From the NCBI GenBank assembly GCA_014905825.1, contig JACGCN010000012.1, forward strand, positions 496,001 through 560,000: 64,000 nt of DNA. The letters are read 5' to 3'. Of the stretch, positions 1 to 11,486 are shown piece after piece; within the stretch, counting starts at the first letter, position 1; each line of letters starts with the position of its first letter. The notes under the pieces were generated by a model, which was not told where the DNA came from, did not search any database, and was given only the letters and a program-made list of their open reading frames with translations. The stretch comes from Lyophyllum atratum (Eukaryota > Basidiomycota > Agaricomycetes > Agaricales > Lyophyllaceae). A program made the translations under genes and the position numbers.

Positions 1-232
1 CTTCCAGAGCGCGTATATATGTAGCATTGCCGCCAGTTACCAGAGTGTCGTGGTCAAGATTCTTGATTTGCTCGAGGGTTGCAGACATAGACGAGGTGTA
101 CTCAGCGAGCTTGGCGAGGAGCGAGATGGGAGTAGAAGCAAATGTAGCAAAGTTCGCGTTGTTTGGCATGGAAGGCACACCAAAGAAAGAAGCGGCAGGT
201 CTTTTGCTCGCAGCGAATATACAATCCTGAAT

Positions 233-3200
233 TTAATTACCATTATCCTCCGGTATGTCATCCTCCTCTGGTATTCTCTCGACATAGCCTGCCATAATGC
301 TCACATCCAAGCCAGGCTTCTCCACAACAAATACCCGCCCATTCCACTCCTCACCCAAAATGCCTGTCGAGTGTGGAACCACAGCGACAACGGCCTCGAT
401 ACATTTCACATCAATGACAATCACCGCAGCATCGCCTTGGTGCCTGCATGACCACAAAGTCCCTGAGGATATAGAAAGAAGCTCTGCGTCCGGAGGGCTA
501 TAGAGCGAGATGACTGCAAGTGTCCGAGTGGTAATGTCCGTGAGTTTGAACTGAAAATAGTATCGCACGTCGCCAAATTCTGTTTGTCCTTTGTAAGTTA
601 GCTGTAGAGAATGTTGTTAGCCTTCGAAATTGTGAAGGACATGAACGATTACCTTTACCCGCCGTGCGGTTCGGATTTTTCCAAGCGGCTTCAAATGTTC
701 CTTCCATAGCGACCGCGCTACCTGACCATGTGGAAGCAATAACCGAGACCATCGGACAATAGACGGTATCCAGTCGGTAGGAATGTTGTTGGGCCCACAG
801 GACTCATCTGCCTCTAAGTATTCCCGGAAAGCGTCGGCTTCAGAGTCGGACATGCCACGCGCACATGAATCCATCGCATGCAGTAAAACATAGCCGTCAC
901 CAAGGTTGATGCTTCCACGTGGTAGAGATGTTTCCCGTTGTGCCTCTCGGTCGATTTCGGGAAGAAGGGCTTTCAGACAGTTCACCTCGACTCGTTCTAC
1001 TGACCGTCGAGAGAGATTCGCATAGGGTGTCGAGTCCTGCTTGATTTCTTCCGTGAGGTTTCCGATGGTCCGTTCCATGGTCCACTGAGAGGATGCAATT
1101 CCAGGTCCGATTCGAAGAGCTTCGAGTGCAAGGTGAGTGAGAGCGTGAACGATTGGTCGGACAAAGTGGAGACGGTCAGCTCTACGCAGTACATAGAGCG
1201 CTTCGTATTCAGCCACAAATTCAATGAGATAGCGATGAGCAAGGGTCAATTGATCCTTTGTACGGATGCGCCGCTGATAGATGAAACGTACGGCGGCGAC
1301 GAGTTTGCAGTAGGACTGCCAGAATGAATCAGGGAGTATGCCGTAAAATAGCCCAGGGCCAAGTCCAAAGATGTATAATAAAAACTCCCATGCCTTATAA
1401 CCGCTGTTAATCTTCTCGGCAGGATTCCGGGGTGGTCGATCAAATGAACCAGGAAGGAAAGGAGTACATTGGGCAACATCCTTTCCATGCACGTTCCACG
1501 TCTCGCCAACAAGTACAGCCCAAGGCCAGGTTGTGGTAGAGTCGGAGGTCTTCGAACAGTCGAGCTTCCCTCGCCAAAGTCCCACCAGAAGATCAGCGAT
1601 GTTCAGAACAAGGTGCATGATATCACCTGGGAACATATTCGGGATGCCAAGGTACGTCCCATCAGGAAGGCCACTGAAGATGCTTGGCTTGCAAATCCCC
1701 GTTTCACGACGTTGAAGTTCGTACTCGGCCTGAGTTCGGGCGTTGCAAACACGTTCGAGACAGGCGAGATATCGCTCTTTGTCAATGGAGCGAACAATGT
1801 GTGGAGGGACGTCATCATGATCGCACCCGGCGACGGTGTAGTTATCTGGTTTCGAAAGCACGGGGTAATGCATCGGTGCACCAGGTTTATGGCGGCCGAC
1901 AAGTCCACACCATAGCCGACAACCGACTTTCCCAGAGTGTCCAACAAGCCCATTGAGATAAGTCATTCCTGGTCCGTCGGCAGTGGCAAGAGCAATATAA
2001 AGTTTCGAGGTCACCATTTTGTTGCGAGATGCATCCCAGACTGGAAGCCCGCCTGCTTTGTTGATAGCTGCAATATGTTGAAGTCCGCTGTGTAAGAAAG
2101 ACTCGACCATCTTGATTTTCTTTGGTCCGGGCATAAGAGTTCCGGGCAAAATGAATCTCTTCTTGTATCGGAGGTCGGGTGAGAAGCAGACAATGTTCCA
2201 GATGGACATCCAGCAGTCGGAAATCTTGTTCCTGTAGAGTTGTGCACCGTCGAAGGAAAACATGAGGACAGTGTCGTGCTCCTGGATATCACCTCTGAGA
2301 ACGGCTTGCAGAATATCTGTCCCACACACGATATCGTCGATGACTTCGATGACTCCGTTACGCTGCTGCTCGGCAAGAAGCTCTTGCGCTCGCTTCCAAA
2401 AATAGTCCATCTGGGCTGCAGTTTTGGCATGTCGTTTGAGCGCCTGAATGGCGAATCCAATGGGGATCGTGTAGGCCTGTTGGCGAGATCTTTCCGTCAC
2501 TGGGTCGAAGCGAGATTCACCGCAGCGATGGCAACCCTGCTTTTCGCGATATGGGCCGGTGTACGCGAGGCAAGAGTTGGGACACATGTCATCGATAATC
2601 GGACATATTCCGGTAAGTTCTCTGATCTTGCGTTTGAGCTGGTCGTACGAGAGGATGTCGTCGCCCGGGTGTCGAATCTTCACAGTCTCACGAGTGTTGT
2701 TGTATAGCTTTTCTGAATTGTTGCCACCGAGGAATAGGCGTAGGCACATCAGGAGGTCGTCATCTGCCTCGGGGTCTAGCTCGAGCGGATAGTCTGGGGG
2801 ATGCAGAAGAGCTTCGATAGCGTCTGGGGACAGATCTCCGTTATAAAGCGAGGCATCGCGGAGCGCCTGGATATATTGCTGAGTAGTTCGGACTTCCTCA
2901 ATATTGCTATATACAGCGGCCGGATCCTCGTCATGATGTCCATCGTGTTCGAGACCGCCCGAGTTTCCTTCTTCCTCTCCTCGGAGGGTGACCAGACTTC
3001 CGGGATCTGCAGGTGGTTCCCGCTGTTCCTGAGGTATACCCCCGTCACCGGAGCCCTTCAATTTATAGATGTCAGCTCCTGGAACAAAAGCAAGCACATT
3101 TTTTTTTCAATACCGAAGCTGTACTATCTTCTGGAGGTGCAGACATTGTATCACCATCGTTAGGCAATTCAGGCCCCCGTACATTGTTCGGCACGTCATT

Positions 3201-3389
3201 TCTTGCGTTAATTGGCGTAGGATTCGACTGGCGAGGTGCTCGTGGCAAAGGTGCGTTGCGTGGGGTTGCATCGAGGAGCATATAACGGGCATGGTCGTTA
3301 TATGTGGACTTGCCGACCTCGCGTAGTGTCTTGCAGTACCTCGGGCAGTCGCAGTAGTACTTCCTCTTTGGGCCCGTTGGTCGTGCCAT
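233..3389 (-). mobile_element. CACTA-type DNA transposon, Tnp2-family transposase (complete reading frame)
   Basis: Large single-gene transposase of the Tnp2 family (CACTA/EnSpm superfamily), which cuts and pastes its own element. Reading on the minus strand, exon 1 is 3155-3389 (ATG at 3389, opening MARPTGPKRKYYCDCPRYC), then an intron 3079-3154, exon 653-3078, an intron 602-652 and exon 233-601. The exons sum to 1009 codons plus stop, so no frameshift is needed. Family blocks visible include SFDGAQLYRNKISDCW, ILPGTLMPGPKK, ATADGPGMTYLNGLVGHSG and the C-terminal ALVSLYSPP-like block (here AVISLYSPPDAELLS). The left element end lies outside or close to the window start and I could not find terminal repeats on either side. 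Family call is by recognition; that the element is active is only inferred from the intact frame. Confidence 0.85.
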
Positions 3390-3897
3390 GGATTGAAAAG
3401 CAGGAGCGGGCAAGGGAGCGGGACGAGTCAGAAACTCAGAGAAGTTGAATTGCAAGGTGGTTCAACATAATGTGTATTGCCCCGACTACTTCAAGTTACA
3501 GTTCTACGTCTTGATCACTTCGCGAGGGCCAGATGTTCGGAGATGACGTCGATGGGTTGAGAATGTCGAGTTGGATGTCAGTGAGATTCTATCCAGCTCG
3601 ATTTACACCTGTTTGGCTGGATTGGGCTCAATTCGGCCCGACCGACTTTTCACTGGGCATCAAGGCCGTTACTATCTACTCGCTCTCCTCTTCCTGGTTT
3701 CTCATTTCTTATCCGTTCTTCACCCTCTGGCAGGCTTTCCTCGCTCAGCTTCACATTCTTTTTTGCTGCTGTCCGCATTCTTCTGGTCCCATCATGTTCT
3801 CATTTGTCTCTTTTGTCCTCATCTTTGCGCTCGTAAGCCGAGGTATCTACAATAATAAGACTTTATTGCCTGAGTATCTGCTCACTGTGTCCCAGCC
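3390..3897. other. Intergenic, right flank of the transposase
   Basis: No gene is supported here. It should contain the transposase promoter and perhaps the element's right terminus, and the upstream region of the next gene. Pyrimidine-rich stretches lie around 3690-3790. I looked for CACTA/TAGTG terminal motifs and found none I trust. Confidence 0.5.
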
Positions 3898-4449
3898 ATG
3901 GCCTTTAATATCACCGTTGGCAAACAGGTTTTGACCACCTCTCAGATGCTCGATGTCCCAAAAAGTGTGGTCAAAACTGCTGTGAGTCCACCCAGTGCTG
4001 ATACTATTTTAACCCTGATGGTTGTCTAGTGTGCCACCAACTGCACCACGGCCAGCTCACTCCTCCAGTCCTGCAGCGACGATGCTCGCTGCCTCTGCAA
4101 AACCGAGACAGTTGCTGCTCTCCTCAACTGCGAGCAATGCATGTTCACGAAACTGGTCGAAGTTAACCAGAAGCTGGACTTCAGGGTGGGGTCAGCGTCG
4201 GTCCTGAGTGGTGCGTCCCTTATCATCGCCTCGGAACTCATCTTGATGATTGGCTCGCACATAGCGTATGCTGCGACCTGCAAAAAAGAAGCCAATATCA
4301 CTCTCGCCGCAAACCAGACATCGTTGAAATTGCCGAGTACATGGGATGGACCGTTCGTCGCTATCCTACCTGTTGGCGGTGCAGTGGTCGCAGTCATCAC
4401 AGCTGGCTTCTTGGGGATCTCGGCGATATTCCTGTTGTCGAATATGTAG
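3898..4449 (+). CDS. Small Cys-rich, CFEM-like membrane-anchored protein
   Basis: Three exons: 3898-3981, 4030-4210 and 4265-4449, giving 149 residues. The second intron (4211-4264, 54 nt) has no stop and keeps frame, so it can be mistaken for coding; removing it yields the continuous string VLSAYAATCKK, which fits the family better. The protein starts MAFNITVGKQ without a classical signal peptide, has a cysteine cluster (CATNC, SCSDDARCLC, NCEQCMF) and ends with a hydrophobic segment after the block WDGPFVAILP. This architecture is a common uncharacterised Agaricomycete family resembling CFEM proteins. Function is unknown; a surface or cell-wall location is inferred from the cysteines and the C-terminal hydrophobic tail. 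Confidence 0.7.
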
Positions 4450-4661
4450 GTTGACATGGTCTGATGGGATACCAGAGTTTCGGGATCGGGATGCATTGTA
4501 CATAGTCACGTTTTATGTCGATCGCGAGGTCATGTGACGGGATTTTTCTGAGTTCTCCTAAAAAGTTAAACGCGCAAGTTCTCCAGTCGAGGCACCAGTT
4601 GCTCTCTTCGTCGTCGCCCTGGCTTTCTTTTCCCAAACAACAGTCCGGGCTGCTGCAAGAA

Positions 4662-7600
4662 ATGCAGCCGACAAGGTCATTGTTCCGAAAAGATCTCTCA
4701 AGTCTCGCCACCATGATACGTACCTAGGAATTCGTAATTTTTTTCTCGCGTCTGCAACTTGTCCAACTCAATCAAGACGACCACTATCAACCTCCGCTCA
4801 TTCCAAGGCCGACCATGAGACAGAGGCGCTCTACGCTAGTGCAGCCTTCACGCGACCGCGGGTCTCGGCGAAGCTTACAGCAGCTGAAGAGGAATGGCTA
4901 CAGGAGGACCAGCTTCAAACTACATCCAATATACCCCCTCATCCGCTAGACCCCCAACAGTCGCAGGAACGCTTCGACTGGCGTCTACGTGCCTCCTCGC
5001 GCATACGAAAACCTCCAGCTACCCCTGATTCCCAACCCGCCCCGCGACAGAAATATATCAGACGGAAAGTGCCACCTGTGGTCAGCGTTCAACAGGGAGA
5101 ACCGTTTTATGACGCGATACATAACTATGAAGACCGGTATGCGACCCCTCTTCTCAATTTGTCGTCTGTTTTGACATTCCCTGCAGCTTTCTGAAACTTC
5201 TTGCTGCTGAGCAGGCAGACGCCGAAGCTGTCCTTCAAGAACGTCTTTCAAGCTGGACTCTGAATCGTTTGAAGGAAGAGGGCTATTGTCTAACCGACCT
5301 TTCCGCCTATTGGCTGCAGGAAAACCAGTTCGGACGCCCAATTGCATCCTTCGCGCTAGGCCCCGGTCTGGCGCTCCCGGACCACCGATTTGAGTACGTG
5401 TTATCTCATCTACACACTGTACTTCCATAACCCTCAAGTCAGGAATGGTACCCAAGTCCTTATATCCCGTATTGACCCCCTCCTTGAAGGCGACAAAGTG
5501 ATCAAAGGCTCTGTCGTCTCGTCCACATCCTCCCAGATTAAAGTATCTTTCGCTGACATGTTCAATGTCGACGACGGTCAGTGGCGTCTCGACGTTGGCC
5601 GTTCCAACATCATCTACGAGCGCATGCGTGAGGCTATTGGCCATCTCCATCAGGATCCTCAGGTCCTCGAAGCAGCAAGTACTGCCGATCCCCAGCCCGT
5701 TTTGGTGGGTACACATCTCCGCGACGTTTTGCTGCGGACGTTCGAGCCTTCGGAGGAACCGCATGAGCATGTGGGAGTGCAGGCTCCGGATGATGTCGCG
5801 TATCTCCCCCATGAGGAGCTGGAGCATGTTGGGAAGTCTTTGACTGGGGCGAGTGACTTTGGCGCGTTCAAGGACGATATGAGGATTCAGAGCTGGGCGA
5901 GGAGGTATGCGGAGGTTGATCCGGTAGTGGTGGAGGGTGACCCGGTCTTGGAGGGATTAAATGACACGCAGAGGAGGGCGGTGGCGACTATGATTGGCCA
6001 GAGAATTTGTCTTGTGCAGGGTGTACGTCGTTTTCTCCCACTCTTAATATTGCGTTCTGATTGTATTTATGCTACTTAGCCGCCTGGGACGGGGAAGACC
6101 AAGACTATTATCGAAGCTGTCAAGCTGCTCAAGGTATGTTACCCGCGAAACCGCTGTCAGACACCCTGAAACAATATCCCTTTAGGTCCACTTTGAGGTC
6201 CCGCAAGCAATACTAGTGTGCACGTACACCAATGTGGCAGTCGATAATTTGGTGGAAGGTCTAATTTCCTGTGGTGTCAAGGCCCTCCGCGTGGGGTCCG
6301 GCAGCAACGTGCGCTCTTCCCTCATACAGCATACGCTAGATCACAAGCTCGAGAGCCACCCTCTCGCGCCCGCGCTTCTTCGCCTTATCAAGGAAGAGGA
6401 GCAACTGAACGTGAAGCTGGATGATCTGAAGAGCAGGCTTTTGGATGTGGCGAAGCAGAAGACGATCAGGATGCAGCAGAAGGCGGCGAATATGACAAGG
6501 GCACTTTTGGCGATGGAGGCGAGCCTGGGGACGTTGAGGTCGAGGAAGTATGCGATGCGCCAGGAGATGCTGAGGGATGTTATTTCGGCTGCGGATGTGG
6601 TGAGACGGGATATGTTTCCTACCATGGAATGGACGCTCATTTGTGGGAATAGATCTGCACGACGTGCATCACTTCAGCTTGCGTGGCACTAAAGGTCGTG
6701 GATTTACCGGTTGTTTTTTTGGACGAGGCTTCCATGTCAACGGAGCCTGCATCCTTGATTCCGATAATGAAAGGCGTAGGTCTTATGTTAGCTATAGACT
6801 TCATCAACTCTAAACCATGAACTCCATTTCCAGTCTCGACATGTAGCCCTCATCGGTGATCACAAACAACTTCCACCTGTCATCACAAGCCCGGAAGCAC
6901 AAGCGCTTGGCCTCGGTCTCAGTCTCTTCGAGCGCCTGACTCAGGAAGGAGGTGTGTTGGATATGTGGAGTGTATGTACGACCCAACTGACAATGCTGTT
7001 CACTAGTGGTTCCGTCAGTCATGCTCGATACCCAATATCGTATGCACCCGGCAATATCGCGCTTCCCGTCTTCCGAATTCTACAATCACACCCTTCAGGA
7101 CGGTACTGTTGACGACGTCGGAAATGTTCATTCAAGACTGTCTCCTCCAAGTTCGCAGCACCTTCAAGCGAACGTCGTCACAGGGAACCGGCCATCTGTC
7201 ATTTTCATTGACCACAAGGGCGCAGAATCTATGAAGGAGAGAAGTCGGGTGAACCTCAATGAAGCGCATATTGTTGCTAGCATCGTTGAGGATCTTTTGC
7301 TCAATAACCCAGTGCGTATGCCGTCAACTACTGGTTACTATATGTTTACGTCTCGATGTGTAGCAACTTATGGGACGCGACATCGGCATCATTGCGCCTT
7401 ACGTCGCGCAGATCTCCCTCATGACGCGGCTCTTCAACCGCGATGCCAAGTACCGGCAGCGCTTCTGCGACGTGCTCGGCGACCAGCGCGCGATGCAGGT
7501 CGCGAACGTCGAGATCAAGACCGTTGACGGGTTCGAGGGCCGCGAGAAGGAAGTCATCATCTTCTCGACGGTGCGCAACAATTCTGGCGGGTACATTGGG

Positions 7601-7882
7601 TTCCTCGCGGACCGCCGCCGCCTGAATGTGGGGCTGACGCGTGCGCGGAGGGGGTTGTTTGTGGTGGGCAATCTGACGACGCTGGAGGCGGGGAAGAGGT
7701 CGCAAAAGGAGAAGGAAGGGGTGGTAGGGGTTGGGAAGGGAGCGGATTCTTGGAGGCGCTATGCGAAGTATTTGGCGGAGCAGGGGCTGGTGATTAAGCT
7801 GGAAGGCGACTCGCTGGGACAGGCGCTGTATGGGAATTTGAATGCGGCGAGGGCGGTGGTGCGGGTAGCTGCGACTGCATGA
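4662..7882 (+). CDS. Upf1/SMUBP2-like superfamily 1 helicase
   Basis: ATP-dependent SF1B DNA/RNA helicase. Walker A GPPGTGKT spans the intron 6023-6079; motif Ia is TYTNVAVDNL; motif II is VVFLDEASM; motif III is LIGDHKQLPPV; then DTQYRMHP, TVDGFEGREKEVII and VGLTRARRGL in the last exon. Ten exons: 4662-4675, 4777-5136, 5187-5393, 5443-6022, 6080-6133, 6186-6599, 6653-6775, 6834-6951, 7007-7311 and 7364-7882, giving 897 residues. The 5' end is the weak point. The frame is open back to 4562 without an ATG, so I used the ATG at 4662 with a non-canonical-looking GTCATT donor. The N-terminal part is Arg/Ser rich and could be a mitochondrial targeting peptide, but this is speculative. A coiled-coil-like charged insert sits between motifs Ia and II. 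Closest relatives are Hcs1/IGHMBP2-type helicases; the exact ortholog is uncertain. Confidence 0.85.
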
Positions 7883-8033
7883 TGTGGAATAGCTTGCTTA
7901 GCAGCACTTGGATGGATCAATCCTTTGGATTTGGGGTTATACGATACTTTAGGGACTAATCGATAATTGTATGGTACGGGTGATTGTAATTGTGGCGCCG
8001 GGTGTGCTCTGATCCGGATCGTATACCCTTACC

Positions 8034-10830
8034 ATGGGAATCAGTCTAACACAATCCATCTCTTCTTGGTTCTCACTCTCGTCCACAGCTGCACCATCGG
8101 CGTCGAGCTCATCGTGTCTCACGTCGCCGACAACTAATTCTGACGAATCGCTGGACTCGTTCTCCGCATCAAATTCATCATATCTCGATGCCACCTCTGC
8201 AGCCGACAAGGAACACCCAAGTGATTATGGATATGGCCTCCCACCAGCATCCTTCGCTGCCCTTCTGACCACCGAATACCCGTCCTTGCACTCCTCCGAA
8301 CTTGTTCACTTGGATCATGCAGCCTCCCCACCACCACCCATCTCAGCCATCTCCTCCTTCACTGCGGCTCTCAGCACTACACTATACTCCAATCCGCACT
8401 CGCATTCGCCCACCCAGCGCAATGTCGACAGCATGCGAAGTCGCGTCATGCAAGCCCTATTTGGCTTGGGGGAGAGGGAGCAAGAAAGGTGGGATCTGGT
8501 GTGGACAAGCGGGACTTCTGCGTCACTAAAGCTCGTCGGGGAGCATTTCCCTTGGGGTCCCGGAGCAAAGTATAGGTATTTGAAGGAGTCGCATACGAGT
8601 TTAGTTGGGATTAGGGGGTGTGCGTTGGCTGGTGGGGCAGGCGTCGAGAGTCTTGATCTCGACGACTTCTTATCCCCCTCCGATGAAGCAGGGTACTTGT
8701 TACATGCGTACCCAGCGCAGTGTAATGTTACTGGATCCCGACTTGGCCTGCATCCCGCCCCGATCCTTAAGGGTAGAGAGAACGAAGCGGTATTGGTGGA
8801 CGCAGCTGCCTATCTCTCAACCTCCCCACTCGTTTTAAGTGACATGCCATTCGAAGAAGCACCAGACTTCGTGGTGGGCAGCTTTTACAAAATCTATGTG
8901 GGTACCCTCTCGTCGTCAGTTTTAATGGTAATAGATGACTTCGGTCGTAGGGGCACCCCACAGGCCTTGGCTTCCTCCTGCTTAAACGCTCCTCTGCGCA
9001 CTTCCTCACATCCTCTCAATCCTCAGGGAAACCGACGTACTTTGGTGGCGGAGGGATAGATGCCCTCTCCGTATCATCGCCCTACTGGGTCCACCCTCGA
9101 GGAAGTAAAGGCGCAAGAGCGGGGGTGGTGCATGAACGATTCGAAAATGGGACCATACCTTATATATCCATAGTCGCGTTGGGTTGCGCGATGGATGCCC
9201 ACCAAAAGCTCTTCACTCCTCGTCTCCCACCCACTCTATCTCCCTTAGACGATCCCACCGCATCCCTCCGTGCGGTGAGTAAACACACGGACTACCTATA
9301 CCATCTTCTATGTATGGAGATCGACGCTCTCAGACACTGGGATGATACCCCGGTCGTAGAAATACACAAAGGGGAGGGAAGTCAGCGATGGGAGGAGGAC
9401 GGACCGACGGTTTCGTTCTCTGTATACGCGCCATCCTCCCAAGGCCATCGCGCGATTGGACATACGCATCTGCTCAATCTAGCTACCCTCGCCAACATCC
9501 ACCTTCGTACTGGCGGGTTGTGCAACACCGGGGTATTAGCTCGCATCAACGATTTGAGTGATCGGGAGCTAGAGGGGCTTTGGAAGGAGGGCAGGGTTTG
9601 TGGTGACGGACGTAAGTGTCTCCCTACTTCAGTTGTTGAGAGGTGACTTTAATGTGTCTGTGTGTAGAGGAATTTGGAGGCGATACGGGTGATAAACAAC
9701 TTGGTCTCGCTCGAATCTCATTCGGCGCCTGTAGCAGCGTGGAAGACGTGTATAAATTTGTCGAGTTTTTGAGGAGATATTTTTTGATCTCGAGGGAGGT
9801 TATCGAGATGTCGAACATGCAGTCATACTCGGATAAACGGGAGGTCAAGGTGGAAGACGGAGGTGTGTACCTTCGGAGTCTTGTTCGTTGTGCGTGATAT
9901 TTTCAGCCCTTCCTCAAATCCATCTTATGCTAACACTGGATCACAGACCCTATCAAATCTTGCGGAGGCCAGCCCTTGACCTCCTCAGCCCTTACTCCGG
10001 CCGGCCTCCTGCACGATCGAGAGTTCATGCTCATCAATAGCGCGACAGGGAAAACGATGTCACAGAAGCAGTTCCCTCTGATGGTCCTTATCAAGCCTAG
10101 TATCGACGATGATGATGCGGGTGACACAATGAGGGTGACTGCACAGGGGATGCCTGACTTAATTGTGCCCATGGGGGAAACCAGGGAGGAAGTGGCGCAA
10201 GTAAGGGTGTGTAGTGACGCCGAAACATCATATAGGCCATCGGTGGAAGCAGATGAATGGTTTTCGAAGTTCCTGGGAGTGCCGTGTCAGCTACACCGGT
10301 TTTCAAGACCTTCCTCCTCCTCCTCCTCCTCTCGCTTGACAAGTCTGCCTACGCCTGATAATGTGCCACCTGCGCCGATCCTATTTTCGAATGAATCCCC
10401 CTTCACACTCATATCTACCTCTTCAGTCGACACCGTCAACGGCTGGATCGCATCTGATAATACCACAGACCCATCAGACTCCCGACCGATCCATCCATCC
10501 TGCTTCCGCGCCAACTTTACCATTTCTTCCCCTGTCTCCGGTTGTCTCCCGGCGTTCCATGAAGATATCCTCACCCACCTCCGTATTGGCACCCAGACTT
10601 TCCAGGTTCTTGCCCGCTGCCGACGGTGCCTCATGATCTGCGTAGACCAAGATACAGGCGTGCGGATGCGCGAGCCGTTTTGCTGCTTAGCGCGACATCG
10701 GACGAATGGGCGCCGAAGGGTCGAGTTTGGGGTACATTTGATCTGGAGAAGTGATTTGGACTCGGACGGGGGAAAGACAGGTGAGGCGAGGGTCAGGCTG
10801 GGAGATCGCATTGGGTGGACCGTTGGTTGA
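8034..10830 (+). CDS. Molybdenum cofactor sulfurase
   Basis: Transfers sulfur from L-cysteine to the molybdenum cofactor, activating xanthine dehydrogenase and aldehyde oxidase. Exons 8034-8897, 8951-9611, 9668-9862 and 9947-10830 give 867 residues, the normal length for the family (Aspergillus HxB, animal MOCOS). The first half is a class V aminotransferase (NifS-like) domain: HLDHAA, TSGTSASLKLVGE, and the PLP lysine in SFYKIYGHPTGLG, which is only continuous after removing the 8898-8950 intron; YFGGGGID and FENGTIPYISI follow. The second half is a MOSC domain (KSCGG, LLHDREFMLIN, CRRCLMICVDQDTG). A TCC triplet run at about 10311-10332 encodes a poly-Ser stretch inside the MOSC half. The next gene, on the opposite strand, is xanthine dehydrogenase, its expected client. 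Confidence 0.93.
10311..10332. repeat. TCC trinucleotide microsatellite
   Basis: Short run of TCC repeats in the last exon of the Moco sulfurase gene, coding for seven consecutive serines. It lies between conserved MOSC blocks, so length variation would probably be tolerated. Confidence 0.8.
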
Positions 10831-11486
10831 GGCATCATCATGGATACTTTACTCATACTCACAATATAACTCACATCTATGGTCCTCAGCCATCTTACGG
10901 GACACGATCCTTATATGGTCTTGTATCTAACCTTGCCTTGGGCAGGGTCCTGGATTAATGCCATGAATGACGACGGCATGCCATCACTACCGCTGGCTAG
11001 CTTCTAGCTCTTGAGCCAGGTTTACACGGAAGAGTTGAAGCACTGCACTCTTGAAGTCATGAACACGCTCTCCGCCCCTCCTGGTTATTATTCCCCGCTT
11101 TTTCATATCAGCTGAGGCACGGCCGTATGTCTCCTACTTACATATCATCCCGATCACGAAACTTCTCTAAGCCTATAACGGCGTTGTGACGCGTTAGGAT
11201 ATCCTGCAACAGGGTCGAGGTCTTGAATTGATATAAAAAATACATGTAATTTCCATGGACAGCAGCAGCAAACAGTGGTGTAGAAGTATAAAGTTCAGCT
11301 CAATCATGACACCCAATGTAGTAAATCTCCCAACTCCCTCGTCTCGCTCCCGGATTCCCCATCATTAGAGTTGAACCTTCATCAACTACCTCGATAGGTT
11401 GACCATGTACACCGGAGGCCGAACTGATGAAGCTACCTCCGTTGTGCTGCGACGATCTTAGGATATCAATCCCGCTGTTGGCGATC
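10831..11486. other. Convergent intergenic region between Moco sulfurase and xanthine dehydrogenase
   Basis: About 650 bp holding both 3' ends. No open frame or RNA gene recognised. Confidence 0.6.

Noticed and set aside
3096..3110. Possible frameshift at a run of nine T (A on the coding strand) in the Tnp2 transposase
   Set aside because: A 76-bp intron (3079-3154, GTGATA to TTCCAG) joins the frames and the total is a whole number of codons.
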